Below, one piece after another: positions 27,340 to 36,571 of a DNA stretch of 64,000 bases. The notes beneath the pieces are model-generated. The model was not told where the DNA came from, did not search any database, and was given only the letters and a program-made list of their open reading frames with translations. Each line of letters starts with the position of its first letter. The first letter of the stretch is position 1. The stretch lies in NCBI RefSeq assembly GCF_025938095.1, contig NZ_JAPCZF010000001.1:558001-622000 (forward strand), read 5' to 3'. This stretch comes from Novosphingobium sp. JCM 18896. GTDB taxonomy: Bacteria > Pseudomonadota > Alphaproteobacteria > Sphingomonadales > Sphingomonadaceae. The position numbers and the translations under genes are program-made.

Positions 27340-29286
27340 ATGCGTGGCTTAAGCCTTGGCATTGTGAACTTTCGCAACAGACTCGCCGGGCTACTCCTCG
27401 CGATTTCCGCCGCCGCTTCGCCGGTCTTTGCTGCGCACAATAACACCACGAATGCTGCAGCAATCGCGACCGATCCGATCCGCAACGACAAGATCGGCAC
27501 CTATGACTGGGTGCGCCCGCAGGCCGACTTCGTCCGGCGCGAGGTCATGGTGCCGATGCGCGACGGCACGCAGCTGTTCACCGTCATCGTCTATCGCAAG
27601 GGCACGCGCGACGCACCGATCCTGCTGAGCCGCACGCCCTACAACGCGGGCGCCACGACCATGCGCAACCGCAGCCAGACGATCACCGAAGTGCTGCCGA
27701 TCGCCGATGCCGAATTCGTCGACGATGGCTACATCCGCGTCTACCAGGACGTGCGCGGCATGGACCGGTCGGAGGGCGAATACGTCATGGCGCGGCCTTT
27801 GCGCGGGCCGCTCAACAAGTCGCGCGTCGACCACTCGACCGACGCCTTCGACACGATCGCCTGGCTGGTGAAGAACCTGCCCGAGAGCAACGGCAAGGTC
27901 GGCATGATCGGCTCGTCCTATCTCGGCTTTACCGCGCTGATGGCGCTGGTCGATCCGCATCCCGCGCTCAAGGCGGTGGTGCCGCAGAGCCCGATGGTCG
28001 ATGGCTGGATCGGCGACGACTGGTTCCACAACGGCGCCTTTCGCCCGCTGGGCTTCGACTACCTGCTCGCGCAGACCGCGACGCGCGGCGGTGGACCCAT
28101 GCCCGTGGGTAACATGGTCGACGAATACGAGACCTATCTCGAGACCGGATCGACGCGTGAACTCGCGACGAAGTGGGGGCTTCAGGACCTGCCCTCGGTG
28201 CGCAAGGTGCTCGAGCATCCGAACTACGACGACTACTGGCAGGGCCAGGCGCTCGACAAACTGCTGGCGGCACGCAAGCTGACCGTGCCGGTGATGCTCG
28301 TCGTCGGGCAGTGGGACCAGGAGGATTCCTATGGCGCGCCCGCGGTCTACAAGGCGCTCAAGCCGCAGGATCCCGACAACAGCTTGGTGCACCTGGCGAT
28401 CGGCCCCTGGCGCCATTCGGGCGTCAACTACGACGGTTCGAGCCTCGGCGCGCTCAAGTTCGAGGGCGATACCGCGCTGCAGTTCCGCAAGCGTTGGATG
28501 AAGCCCTTCCTCGACTGCCACCTCAAGACCAATGCGCCGCCTTGTGACACGCCGCCGGTCGTCACCTATGCCACGGGCGCCGATCGCTGGGAGGTGTCGC
28601 AGCGCTGGCCCGATGGCGCCGAGCAGCCGCTCTATCTGTCATCGGGGTTCGGCCTGTCCTTCGCCAAGCCCGGCGCGGCGGGTTCGGACGACTACGTCTC
28701 CGACCCGGCCAAGCCCGTGCCGATGCGTCCGCGCCCGGTGTTCCTCGACGGTGACGACTGGAAGACCTGGCTGGTCCAGGACCAGCGCTTCGCCGACGGC
28801 CGGCCCGACGTGCTCAGCTATACCACGCAGGTGCTCGACAAGCCGCTGCACATCAAGGGCGCGCCACGCGTGGAGCTTCACGCCGCCACCAGCGGGCGCG
28901 ACAGCGACTGGGTGGTCAAGCTGATCGATGTCTATCCGCGCGAATATACGCGCCAGGCGGACATGGCCGGCTATCAGCTGCCGATCGGCATCGAGATCTT
29001 CCGCGGGCGCTTCGTCGGCGGCTTCTCGAACCCGGCACCGCTCGAGCCGGGCAAGCCCTATACCTTCCAGTGGTCGCTGCCCAACGTCGACCACGTCTTC
29101 CAGCCCGGTCACCGGATCATGGTGCAGGTGCAATCGAGTCTCTTTCCTGTCTACGAGCGCAATCCTCAGACCTGGGTTCCCGTTGTCTTCGACGCCAAGC
29201 CCGGCGACTATGCCAAGGCGACTCAGACGATCTTCCACGGCGGCGACGCGGCCAGCGCGGTATGGCTGCCCGTGGCAAAGGACTGA
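27340..29286 (+). CDS. CocE/NonD family hydrolase, exported
   Basis: A protein of about 648 residues in the X-Pro dipeptidyl-peptidase/CocE (S15) alpha/beta-hydrolase family. A signal peptide ends near SPVFA. The nucleophile elbow is IGSSYLGF, and the C-terminal jelly-roll domain typical of CocE begins near KPLHIKGAPRVEL. Related enzymes include cocaine esterase, glutaryl-7-ACA acylase and alpha-amino-acid ester hydrolase. Possible starts are ATG 27328, ATG 27340 or GTG 27364; the first overlaps the egtD stop. The substrate is unknown. Confidence 0.88.
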   Translation: MRGLSLGIVNFRNRLAGLLLAISAAASPVFAAHNNTTNAAAIATDPIRNDKIGTYDWVRPQADFVRREVMVPMRDGTQLFTVIVYRKGTRDAPILLSRTPYNAGATTMRNRSQTITEVLPIADAEFVDDGYIRVYQDVRGMDRSEGEYVMARPLRGPLNKSRVDHSTDAFDTIAWLVKNLPESNGKVGMIGSSYLGFTALMALVDPHPALKAVVPQSPMVDGWIGDDWFHNGAFRPLGFDYLLAQTATRGGGPMPVGNMVDEYETYLETGSTRELATKWGLQDLPSVRKVLEHPNYDDYWQGQALDKLLAARKLTVPVMLVVGQWDQEDSYGAPAVYKALKPQDPDNSLVHLAIGPWRHSGVNYDGSSLGALKFEGDTALQFRKRWMKPFLDCHLKTNAPPCDTPPVVTYATGADRWEVSQRWPDGAEQPLYLSSGFGLSFAKPGAAGSDDYVSDPAKPVPMRPRPVFLDGDDWKTWLVQDQRFADGRPDVLSYTTQVLDKPLHIKGAPRVELHAATSGRDSDWVVKLIDVYPREYTRQADMAGYQLPIGIEIFRGRFVGGFSNPAPLEPGKPYTFQWSLPNVDHVFQPGHRIMVQVQSSLFPVYERNPQTWVPVVFDAKPGDYAKATQTIFHGGDAASAVWLPVAKD

Positions 29287-29342
29287 GCCGGGAACCCGCA
29301 AACGGCAGTGACCGGGCGGGGATCGGAGAGAGGACGAACATC

Positions 29343-30161
29343 ATGGATCTGGCGAAGTATGGCCCCTGGGCCTTGATCATCGGGGGCTCCGAAGGCGTGG
29401 GCGCCGAATTCGCGCGACAACTCGCGGCCGACGGCTTCAAGCTCGTGCTAGTCGCGCGCAAGCCCGAGCCGCTCGAAGACCTGGCGACCGAACTGCGCAG
29501 CAGCGGCGCCGAGGTGCGCGTGGTCTCGGCCGATCTCAGCAAGCCCGGCGTGCTCGACCAGGTGCGCACGGTGACCGACGACGTCGAGATCGGCCTGCTG
29601 GTCTACAACGCCGGGGCCAACAACACGCGCGGCAACTTCCTCGAACTGCCGCGCGAGGTGCCGGACTCGGTGATCGCGATCAACGTCCTCGGCCAGACCG
29701 ATTTCGCGCGGCACTACGGCGCGCCGATGATGGCGCGCGAGCGCGGCGGGATCATCCTGACGGGCTCGCTCGGCGGCTATCTCGGCTCGCCGACCCTGGC
29801 GGCCTATACCGCTGCCAAGGCCTTCAGCCGCATCTTCACCGAAGCGCTCTGGGCCGAGTGCCAACCCTTCGGCGTCGACGTGCTCCACCTCAACATCGGC
29901 TTCACCGCCACCCCGGCCATGGCGCGCCTGGGCATGCCGATCGACATGGCCGAACCGCCCGCGACCGTCGCGCGCGAAGGGCTCGAAAACATCGCCAACG
30001 GGCCCTTGTGGATCGTCAGCACGCCGGGCAATGCCGAAAGGGCGCGGATGCTGTCGGTCGCCGACAACCGCGGCGATCTGGTTCGCGCCCACGCCATCCG
30101 GCCGCGCGAGGAGACCGGCAAGGCGGCCCAGGAAATGAAGGACATGGTGGGGAATGGCTGA
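29343..30161 (+). CDS. SDR family oxidoreductase
   Basis: A 272-residue classical SDR: cofactor loop GGSEGVG, NAG motif in YNAGANN, catalytic Ser in TGSLGG and Tyr-x3-Lys in YTAAK. The following tail of about 80 residues is longer than usual and may form a substrate lid. ATG at 29343 is supported by GGAGAGAGGA upstream. It overlaps the next SDR gene by eight bases, so the two are co-transcribed. The substrate is unknown. Confidence 0.86.
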   Translation: MDLAKYGPWALIIGGSEGVGAEFARQLAADGFKLVLVARKPEPLEDLATELRSSGAEVRVVSADLSKPGVLDQVRTVTDDVEIGLLVYNAGANNTRGNFLELPREVPDSVIAINVLGQTDFARHYGAPMMARERGGIILTGSLGGYLGSPTLAAYTAAKAFSRIFTEALWAECQPFGVDVLHLNIGFTATPAMARLGMPIDMAEPPATVAREGLENIANGPLWIVSTPGNAERARMLSVADNRGDLVRAHAIRPREETGKAAQEMKDMVGNG

Positions 30162-30915
30162 GGCATTCGATCTTTCGGGTAAGGTTGCGCTGGTCACCGG
30201 TGGGGCCAGCGGCATCGGCGTCGGTATCGCCGAACTGCTGGCCGAGGCCGGCGCGACGGTCGTCATCGCCGACATCAACGCCGCGTGCGCCGCGGCCCAG
30301 GCCGACGCGCTGCAGGCGGCAGGCCACAAGGCCGCCGCGATCGCGGTCGATCTCGCCGACGAGGCTTCGGTGATCGCCGCCTGTGCCGAAGTGATCGAAC
30401 GCCACGGTGCGCCGTGGATCTTGGTCAACAATGCCGGGCTGCAGCATCGCGAGCTGCTGCTCGAAGGCAGCGTCAGGCATTGGGACCGCAACAATGCGGT
30501 CAACGCGCGCGGCGCCTTCCTGATGATCCGCGAACTGGCCAAGGCGATGGTCGCCGCGGGGCAGGGCGGCCGCGTGATCAACGTCGCCAGCTCGGGACTG
30601 ATCGGCCAGATGGTCCAGGGGCTCTCGGCCTACCTCGCCTCGAAGGGCGCCATGGCGGCGCTGACCCAAGCCGCGGCAATGGAGCTCGCCGAGCATGGCA
30701 TCACCGTCAACACCGTCCTCCCTGGCGGCGTCGGTACGCCCGGCGCGATCGGCGCCGAGGGCCCGCCGCCGATCGGCCCGGGTAATCGCCGCCCGCCGCT
30801 GGGCATGTGCGAGCCGCGCGACATCGGCTCGGCCGTGCTCTACTTCGCGACGCCGATGGCGCGCTTCGTCACCAACCAGACGATCTGCGTCGACGGCGGC
30901 TTCTCGATAACCTGA
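30154..30915 (+). CDS. SDR family oxidoreductase
   Basis: A 253-residue classical SDR with cofactor loop TGGASGIG, NNAGLQ, catalytic Ser in ASSGLIG and YLASK. A proline-rich loop (EGPPPIGPGNRRPPLG) sits in the substrate region. The C-terminal CVDGGFS is usual for the family. It overlaps the preceding SDR gene, and a terminator follows. Confidence 0.87.
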   Translation: MAEAFDLSGKVALVTGGASGIGVGIAELLAEAGATVVIADINAACAAAQADALQAAGHKAAAIAVDLADEASVIAACAEVIERHGAPWILVNNAGLQHRELLLEGSVRHWDRNNAVNARGAFLMIRELAKAMVAAGQGGRVINVASSGLIGQMVQGLSAYLASKGAMAALTQAAAMELAEHGITVNTVLPGGVGTPGAIGAEGPPPIGPGNRRPPLGMCEPRDIGSAVLYFATPMARFVTNQTICVDGGFSIT

Positions 30916-30923
30916 TACGAAAA

Positions 30924-30949
30924 AGGGGCCGTGCTTGCGCGCGGCCCCT
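30924..30949. terminator. Bidirectional rho-independent terminator
   Basis: AGGGGCCG (30924-30931) pairs perfectly with CGGCCCCT (30942-30949) around a 10-base loop. An A run precedes it and TTTT follows, so it can terminate both the SDR gene on the left and the convergent SDR gene on the right. Confidence 0.82.
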
Positions 30950-30975
30950 CGATCGTTTTGCGATGTCGCCCGCGC

Positions 30976-31770
30976 TTACTTCGGGGGCATGCGGATCGCG
31001 CCGTCGAGGCGGATCAGCTGGCCGTTGAAGTAGGTGTTGCGCGTCAGCTCCATCACCAGCGAGGCGAATTCCTCGGGCTTGCCGAGGCGCTTGGGGAAGG
31101 GCACGGCCTTGCCCAGGCCGTCGAACACCGCCTCGTTCATTTCCTTGACGCGCAGCATCGGCGGCGTCGCGAAAGTGCCGGGCAGGATCGCGTTGACGCG
31201 AATACCGAGGTCCATCAGGTCGCGCGCCATCGGCAGGACCATGGCGTTGACCGCGCCCTTGCCGCCGCCATAGGCGACCTGGCCGATCTGACCGTCCTGC
31301 GAAGCCGCCGACGAGGTGAAGATGATCGTGCCGCGCTCGCCGTCGTCGTTGAGCGGTTCTGCGCCGGCCATGCCCAGCGCGGCGATCGAGGCGACGCGGT
31401 ACGAGGCGGTGAAAATGCCTTCGGCCGACTTGGCGATCTGCTCGGTCGCGGTGCGCTTGTAGCCGCCCGTGGTCTTGTCGAACGAGACGGTCTTGCCGCC
31501 GCCGGCGACGACCGCGCAGTGCACGACGACGCGCTCCTGGCCGTGGGCCGCGCGGGCCTTGGCGAAGCCGGCCTCGACGCTGGCTTCGTCCATGATGTTG
31601 ACGTTGCAGAACACGCCGCCGATTTCCTTGGCGAAGGCTTCGCCGGCTTCCTCGCTGATGTCGAAGATGGCGACCTTGACGCCGGCGTCGGCGAGGGCCT
31701 GCGCGCTGGCGCGGCCGAGGCCCGAGGCACCGCCGGTGACGACGGCGGCGATGGTATTGTCGATCTTCAT
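30976..31770 (-). CDS. SDR family dehydrogenase, HSD10/3-hydroxyacyl-CoA dehydrogenase-like
   Basis: A 264-residue SDR. Cofactor loop TGGASGLG, Asp in FDISEE that selects NAD, catalytic Ser in FTSSAAS and YGGGK as Tyr-x3-Lys. The insertion GGGKTVSFDKTTGGYKR resembles the 3-hydroxyacyl-CoA dehydrogenase type II (HSD10) group, suggesting a role in beta-oxidation of branched acyl-CoA. The ATG has GGGAGG upstream. It is convergent with the previous SDR pair. Confidence 0.86.
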   Translation of the reverse strand: MKIDNTIAAVVTGGASGLGRASAQALADAGVKVAIFDISEEAGEAFAKEIGGVFCNVNIMDEASVEAGFAKARAAHGQERVVVHCAVVAGGGKTVSFDKTTGGYKRTATEQIAKSAEGIFTASYRVASIAALGMAGAEPLNDDGERGTIIFTSSAASQDGQIGQVAYGGGKGAVNAMVLPMARDLMDLGIRVNAILPGTFATPPMLRVKEMNEAVFDGLGKAVPFPKRLGKPEEFASLVMELTRNTYFNGQLIRLDGAIRMPPK

Positions 31771-31906
31771 GCAAACCTCCCGGTTTCTGGACGAATCAGA
31801 ACTGGCGAAGCGGGTAGCTCATGGATACCTGCATGTCGAAGGTTGCACGCATTCTATCGCTGGGGCGGGGGCTGACAGTTCGCTGCTCTAACGCTAAGGG
31901 CGCGGG

Positions 31907-33724
31907 ATGACCGAGCGTTCCAAGATCCGCAACTTCAGCATCATCGCGCATATCGACCATGGCAAGTCGACCCTGGCCGATCGCCTGATCCAGTTCACCG
32001 GCGGCCTGTCCGAGCGCGAGATGTCGGCTCAAGTCCTTGATAACATGGACATCGAGAAAGAGCGCGGGATCACCATCAAGGCCCAGACCGTGCGTCTGAA
32101 CTACAAGGCCCAGAACGGCGAGACCTATGAGCTCAACCTCATGGACACGCCCGGCCACGTCGACTTCGCCTACGAGGTCAGCCGCAGCCTCGCCGCCTGC
32201 GAAGGCGCGCTGCTCGTCGTCGACGCCGCGCAGGGCGTCGAAGCCCAGACGCTCGCGAATGTCTACCAGTCGATCGAGCACGACCACGAGATCGTCCCCG
32301 TCATCAACAAGATCGACCTGCCCGCGGCCGAACCCGAGAAGGTGCGCCACGAGATCGAGGAGGTGATCGGCATCGACGCCTCCGAGGCCGTGCTCGCCAG
32401 CGCCAAGTCGGGCATCGGTATCGAGGAGATCCTCGAGGCCATCGTCGCCAAGATCCCGCCGCCGCAGGGCGACGACAAGGCGCCGCTCAAGGCCATGCTG
32501 GTGGACTCGTGGTACGACCCCTACCTCGGCGTCGTCATCCTCGTGCGCGTCATCGACGGCGTCATCAAGAAGGGCCTCCAGGTCAAGTTCATGGCCGGCG
32601 GCACCGAGCACCTGATCGACCGCGTCGGCTGCTTCACGCCGAAGCTCGAACAGCTCAGCGAACTCGCGGCCGGCGAGATCGGCTTCATCACCGCGCAGAT
32701 CAAGGAAGTCGCCCAGGCCAAGGTCGGCGACACGATCACCACGGTGAAGGGCGGCGCCACCGAGGCGCTGCCGGGCTTCAAGGAAGTCCAGCCCGTGGTG
32801 TTCTGCGGCCTGTTCCCGGTCGACGCCGCCGACTTCGAGAAGCTGCGCGAGTCCATCGCCAAGCTGCGCCTCAACGACGCCTCGTTCTCGTTCGAGATGG
32901 AAAGCTCGGCCGCACTGGGCTTCGGCTTCCGCGCGGGCTTCCTCGGCCTGCTCCACCTCGAGATCATCCAGGAGCGCCTGACCCGCGAATACGACCTGGA
33001 CCTGATCACCACCGCGCCCTCGGTGGTCTATCGCATCCAGCTGCGCAAATCGAAGACCGAGGACGCCAAGGAGATCTACCTCCACAACCCCGCCGACTAT
33101 CCCGATCCCAGCCGGATCGAGCAGATCGACGAGCCGTGGATCAAGGCGACGATCTACACCCCCGACGAATACCTCGGCTCGATCCTCAAGTTCTGCCAGG
33201 ACCGCCGCGGCATCCAGACCGGCCTGACCTATGTCGGCGGCCGCGCGCAGATCTCCTACGAACTGCCGCTCAACGAGGTCGTGTTCGACTTCTACGACCG
33301 CCTCAAGTCGATCAGCCGCGGCTATGCCAGCTTCGACTACGAGCAGATCGGCCTGCGCGAGGGCGACCTCGTCAAGATGTCGATCCTCGTCAACAACGAG
33401 CCGGTCGACGCCCTCTCGATGATCGTCCACCGCGGCGTCGCCGAGGAGCGCGGCCGCCACATGTGCGAACGCCTCAAGGACCTGATCCCGCGGCACTTGT
33501 TCAAGATCCCGATCCAGGCCGCGATCGGCGGCAAGGTCATCGCCCGCGAGACCATCGCCGCGATGCGCAAGGACGTGACCGCCAAGTGCTACGGCGGCGA
33601 CATCACCCGCAAGAAGAAGCTCCTCGAGAAGCAGAAGAAGGGCAAGGCCCGGATGCGCGAGTACGGCAACGTGCAGATCCCGCAGGAGGCCTTCATCGCG
33701 GCGCTGCGGATGGGGGAAGAGTGA
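31907..33724 (+). CDS. lepA: Elongation factor 4 (LepA)
   Basis: A 605-residue translational GTPase that back-translocates or remodels stalled ribosomes. GTPase motifs are AHIDHGKST (G1), DTPGHVDF (G3) and NKIDLP (G4), and the C-terminal LepA-specific domain ends in [14 protein letters not shown]. Length is normal. It stands alone and is followed by a hairpin terminator. Confidence 0.98.
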   Translation: MTERSKIRNFSIIAHIDHGKSTLADRLIQFTGGLSEREMSAQVLDNMDIEKERGITIKAQTVRLNYKAQNGETYELNLMDTPGHVDFAYEVSRSLAACEGALLVVDAAQGVEAQTLANVYQSIEHDHEIVPVINKIDLPAAEPEKVRHEIEEVIGIDASEAVLASAKSGIGIEEILEAIVAKIPPPQGDDKAPLKAMLVDSWYDPYLGVVILVRVIDGVIKKGLQVKFMAGGTEHLIDRVGCFTPKLEQLSELAAGEIGFITAQIKEVAQAKVGDTITTVKGGATEALPGFKEVQPVVFCGLFPVDAADFEKLRESIAKLRLNDASFSFEMESSAALGFGFRAGFLGLLHLEIIQERLTREYDLDLITTAPSVVYRIQLRKSKTEDAKEIYLHNPADYPDPSRIEQIDEPWIKATIYTPDEYLGSILKFCQDRRGIQTGLTYVGGRAQISYELPLNEVVFDFYDRLKSISRGYASFDYEQIGLREGDLVKMSILVNNEPVDALSMIVHRGVAEERGRHMCERLKDLIPRHLFKIPIQAAIGGKVIARETIAAMRKDVTAKCYGGDITRKKKLLEKQKKGKARMREYGNVQIPQEAFIAALRMGEE

Positions 33725-33730
33725 CCCGAA

Positions 33731-33759
33731 CTCCGCTCACCCTGAGCTTGTCGAAGGGT
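33731..33759. repeat. Half copy of the CTGAGCTTGTCGAAGG repeat
   Basis: CTCCGCTCACCCTGAGCTTGTCGAAGGGT matches one arm of the inverted repeat at 13455-13532 almost exactly. Here the opposing arm is missing. Confidence 0.75.
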
Positions 33760-33797
33760 AGCTTGGAAGCGGTAGCGCGGGGGAAGCGGGAGTGAAT

Positions 33798-33817
33798 GCG
33801 AGGGCCATCGCCCTCGC
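33798..33817 (+). terminator. Hairpin downstream of lepA
   Basis: GCGAGGGC and GCCCTCGC form a perfect 8-bp stem around the loop CATC, flanked by GGGAG/CTCCC that can extend it. AAAA follows shortly after rather than a T run. Probable transcript end of lepA. Confidence 0.5.
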
Positions 33818-33843
33818 GCTCCCATTCCCAAAATCGTACTCCC

Positions 33844-33933
33844 GTCACCCCGGGCTTGACCCGGGGTCCCGCTTCGTGCGGCAAGCGATGTGCTGGAACC
33901 AATAGCGGGACCCCGGATCAAGTCCGGGGTGAC
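33844..33933. repeat. GTCACCCCGG inverted repeat, copy 2
   Basis: A 90-bp second copy of the element at 17954-18042. Both ends and the central GCGGCAAGCGATGTGCTGGAACCAATAGCGGGA-like middle are conserved, with changes mostly compensating in the stems. It lies between lepA and the GIY-YIG gene. Confidence 0.88.
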
Positions 33934-33978
33934 GGACTGATGGGCATCGGCGGGGCTTGTTCTGGCCGGCACGGACCG

Positions 33979-34278
33979 TCAAATAAGAAAATCGTAGAGA
34001 TCGTTCCAATCGGGATTGCCGCGCTCGATTAGCGCGAACTTCCAGGCGCGCCGCCATCGCTTGACCCGCTTTTCGTGGGCGATGCAATCTTCGATGGTCT
34101 CGCCGCGCTCCGCCCAGACCAGTCGCCGCAATCCGTAGCGGGCGCAGAAGTCCGAGCCGGTTCCTTCGCGATGCTGGACTATCCGCCGCGGCAGGTCCGC
34201 CGTGACGCCCACGTAGATCGTGCCCCGATAGCGATCGGCCATGATATACACCCAGCCGCCGCGTCGCTCCCTGTCCAT
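33979..34278 (-). CDS. GIY-YIG nuclease family protein
   Basis: A 99-residue single-domain member of the GIY-YIG superfamily (YhbQ/UvrC-N-like). The paired strands appear as WVYIMADRYRGTIYVGVT, with Arg in DLPRRIVQH and a Glu in AHEKRVKRW. I choose ATG at 34278: upstream codons only translate a dispersed repeat (reading SRHPGLDPG) and are not protein-coding. Stand-alone proteins of this kind are frequent beside mobile DNA; their role is unsettled. Confidence 0.85.
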   Translation of the reverse strand: MDRERRGGWVYIMADRYRGTIYVGVTADLPRRIVQHREGTGSDFCARYGLRRLVWAERGETIEDCIAHEKRVKRWRRAWKFALIERGNPDWNDLYDFLI

Positions 34279-34296
34279 GCGTAAAGTTGAAGAGAA

Positions 34297-34325
34297 GCGG
34301 GGCCCCGGGTCAAGCCCGGGGTGAC
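34297..34325. repeat. Half copy of the GTCACCCCGG repeat
   Basis: A single arm of the element seen at 17954 and 33844, ending in CAAGCCCGGGGTGAC. It lies immediately upstream of the GIY-YIG start codon. Confidence 0.75.
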
Positions 34326-34463
34326 GGGAAGGTTTTGTCAGGCGATGTTTCATATCGCCGTTGATCGGCGACAACTTGCTTCTGCCAGTTCGGAGTAATC
34401 CCCCTGTTGCTCGATCCTCAATTCAATGAGAGCTTCTGATAAGGGCAATACGGGGGAATTTGT

Positions 34464-35522
34464 ATGGATCTGGCGGCGCGGCTTACGGAACTGGCAACCA
34501 AAACGCAGCAGCATCGAGAGGTTCTGCTTACCGAGCAGGCCGCCAAGACGGCGCTCGTGATGCCTTTTATCAATCTCTTGGGATATGATGTTTTCAATCC
34601 ATCGGAGGTGGTGCCAGAGTATACGGCGGACGTCGGTACCAAAAAGGGTGAGAAAGTAGACTACGCGATTTGCATCGATGGAAAGCCATCGATCCTGATC
34701 GAATGCAAGCCATCGACGAGCGACTTGACGATCAACCACGCATCGCAGCTTTTCCGCTATTTCAGCGTTACGGATGCAAGGCTGGCGATCCTCACCAACG
34801 GCGTGATCTACAAGTTCTTCTCCGACGTTGATCAGCCGAATAAGATGGACGCCCAGCCTTTCTTCACCCTCAATCTCGATGCCGTGAGAAAGTCCGATAT
34901 TCGCACATTGGAAGCCTTTACCAAGGCCGGTTTCGACATCGATGCGATCGTTCGAGAGGCATCGAACCTCAAGCTTGAATCGCTGGTGCGCAAAGAGCTC
35001 GAGACAGAGATGGCAGCCGCATCAGAAGAGTTCGCGCGGCTGATCGCCAAGCGCGTTTATGCGGGGCAAGTGACGGCGCAAGTGAAGGACACCTTCACGC
35101 GGCTCATTGCCAATGCCTTTTCCGCGATTGTGCGCGATCATGTGAACGATCGTCTCACCTCTGCGCTGAACGCCTCTACAGTTCCAGACCTGGACGACGA
35201 ACCTGTCCTGCCTGTCGATGAGGTGATCACGACCGATGAAGAGATAAACGGGTTTCGTATCGTTCAGGCCATCGCTTCCAAGCTGGTCGACCCCAAGCGT
35301 GTCATCATGCGGGACGCGAAATCGTATTGTGCCGTGCTGCTGGATGACAACAATCGCCGCACTTTGGTTCGCCTGCATTTCAACGGAATAACGACCAAAT
35401 ATGTTGGTACGTTTGAAGGGCAGACCGAGACCCGCAATCTCATTGCGGACCTGACCGATATCTACAAGTTGGCGCCGCTCCTCGAGGCTCGTATCGCGGA
35501 GTTGGAGGCAAAGGCAAAGTAA
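34464..35522 (+). CDS. HsdR-N-like PD-(D/E)XK nuclease-fold protein, stand-alone
   Basis: A 352-residue protein related to the N-terminal nuclease domain of type I restriction subunit HsdR. A possible active site is Glu24, Asp66 (KVDYAI) and Glu80-x-Lys82 (IECKPS), the PD-(D/E)XK pattern. No helicase motor, methylase or specificity gene is near. The C-terminal 150 residues are a separate domain of unknown role. G+C and codon choice are visibly lower than in the neighbours (for example AAA, GAT, TTT are frequent), suggesting horizontal transfer. Stand-alone forms occur widely; whether they defend against phage is unproved. Confidence 0.78.
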   Translation: MDLAARLTELATKTQQHREVLLTEQAAKTALVMPFINLLGYDVFNPSEVVPEYTADVGTKKGEKVDYAICIDGKPSILIECKPSTSDLTINHASQLFRYFSVTDARLAILTNGVIYKFFSDVDQPNKMDAQPFFTLNLDAVRKSDIRTLEAFTKAGFDIDAIVREASNLKLESLVRKELETEMAAASEEFARLIAKRVYAGQVTAQVKDTFTRLIANAFSAIVRDHVNDRLTSALNASTVPDLDDEPVLPVDEVITTDEEINGFRIVQAIASKLVDPKRVIMRDAKSYCAVLLDDNNRRTLVRLHFNGITTKYVGTFEGQTETRNLIADLTDIYKLAPLLEARIAELEAKAK

Positions 35523-35563
35523 GGGGGCGAGGGGGTGATGGCCCCCTCATTCCTCACTTCCCT

Positions 35564-36418
35564 CTACCGTCCCCGAAAAGGCGTAGCCCGTCCGTCATCG
35601 GGCCAGCCGTGCTTGAGCGAAACCGTGCGAATCCCGTCCGCCTCGCTAGGCTCGCGCGGAGTCTCGGCGTCGCAACCCGCGCTTTCCTCTACGTCCTCAT
35701 CCTCGAACTCCGCCTCCTCGTCCTCGTCCAGATCCTCGTCGTCGGGCAGTGCTGGCGGGCCGCCGAGGCGTAGCCATTCGGTGCGTAGGGCGCGGGCGAT
35801 TTCGCGGGTGCGGCGCTGGTCCCAGTCTGTGAGCTTTTCGTGGATGCTGGCGTAGCTCTGCCGGGTGCGTTCGGCCTCCGCCAGCGCGCGTTCCTGGTCC
35901 CACTGCTTGCGCCACTGGCGCTTGAGATTGGCGAGCGTCGCGCGGTCGGCCAGGTTCATGCGGCCGTCCTCGCCGAAGCGCTTCTTGGCGCGGGTGCGCA
36001 GGAGGAACATCAGCAGGCGGTCGTTGTACTTGCGGCGCGTGCCGACGAGCTTGCCGTAGGAATAGACGGGCACCTCGACGCCGTTCAGCGCGCGGTCCAT
36101 CGCGACGTCCTCGAGCCGCTGGACGCCGAGCGCGAGCGCGACTTCCCAGGCCTTCCGGAACTCGTGCGCCTGGGGATGGCGGCGCAAATGGTAGGCGCCT
36201 TCGGGGGCCATGTTGACCGCGTGGGCGGCGGCCTTGACGCTGCCGGTATCGGCGAGCGCCGCGATGAAGCCGCGCTGGCGTTCGGGTGTCCAGCCGTCGT
36301 GGCGGTCGTAGTGGCGCGGGACAGGGGCGAAGTCGCTGAGGAGCGCCAGGCGCTTGGCCTTGCCGGCTGCGGTCTGGTCGGCCGCGGTATGGGCAGGGTC
36401 GCGGGACTTGTCGATCAT
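35564..36418 (-). CDS. HTH protein resembling terminase small subunit, acidic tail
   Basis: A protein of about 284 residues. An N-terminal helix-turn-helix (WTPERQRGFIAALADTGSVK) is followed by AAHAVNMAPEGAYHLRR, a layout like phage terminase small subunits and related DNA-binding proteins. A central helical part follows, then a strongly acidic stretch (DDEDLDEDEEAEFEDEDVEE) near the C-terminus. The start is uncertain: ATG at 36418 has GAGAG upstream; ATG at 36454 is also in frame. No large terminase or other phage gene is nearby. I infer a domesticated or regulator-type DNA-binding protein. Confidence 0.65.
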   Translation of the reverse strand: MIDKSRDPAHTAADQTAAGKAKRLALLSDFAPVPRHYDRHDGWTPERQRGFIAALADTGSVKAAAHAVNMAPEGAYHLRRHPQAHEFRKAWEVALALGVQRLEDVAMDRALNGVEVPVYSYGKLVGTRRKYNDRLLMFLLRTRAKKRFGEDGRMNLADRATLANLKRQWRKQWDQERALAEAERTRQSYASIHEKLTDWDQRRTREIARALRTEWLRLGGPPALPDDEDLDEDEEAEFEDEDVEESAGCDAETPREPSEADGIRTVSLKHGWPDDGRATPFRGR

Positions 36419-36571
36419 CGCAGGGCTCTCGGATCGGAAAGGGCCGGGGAACATGTCATGAACATGATCCTGTAGGAAAGCGAAGATGGTATTCGCTTCT
36501 TTTCCCCCTTGCAGCGCTTGCTTGGTCGGTCGAAGGTGCCGCGCAAATCAGCCATCACGGGAGAGAATCAA

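Noticed and set aside
25007..27463. 818-residue open frame opposite egtB and egtD
   Set aside because: The plus strand carries two complete known enzymes; the opposite frame shows only composition-driven Arg/Ala/Gln content.
34279..34374. N-terminal extension of the GIY-YIG protein
   Set aside because: It translates the dispersed GTCACCCCGG repeat (SRHPGLDPG) and has no ribosome site.
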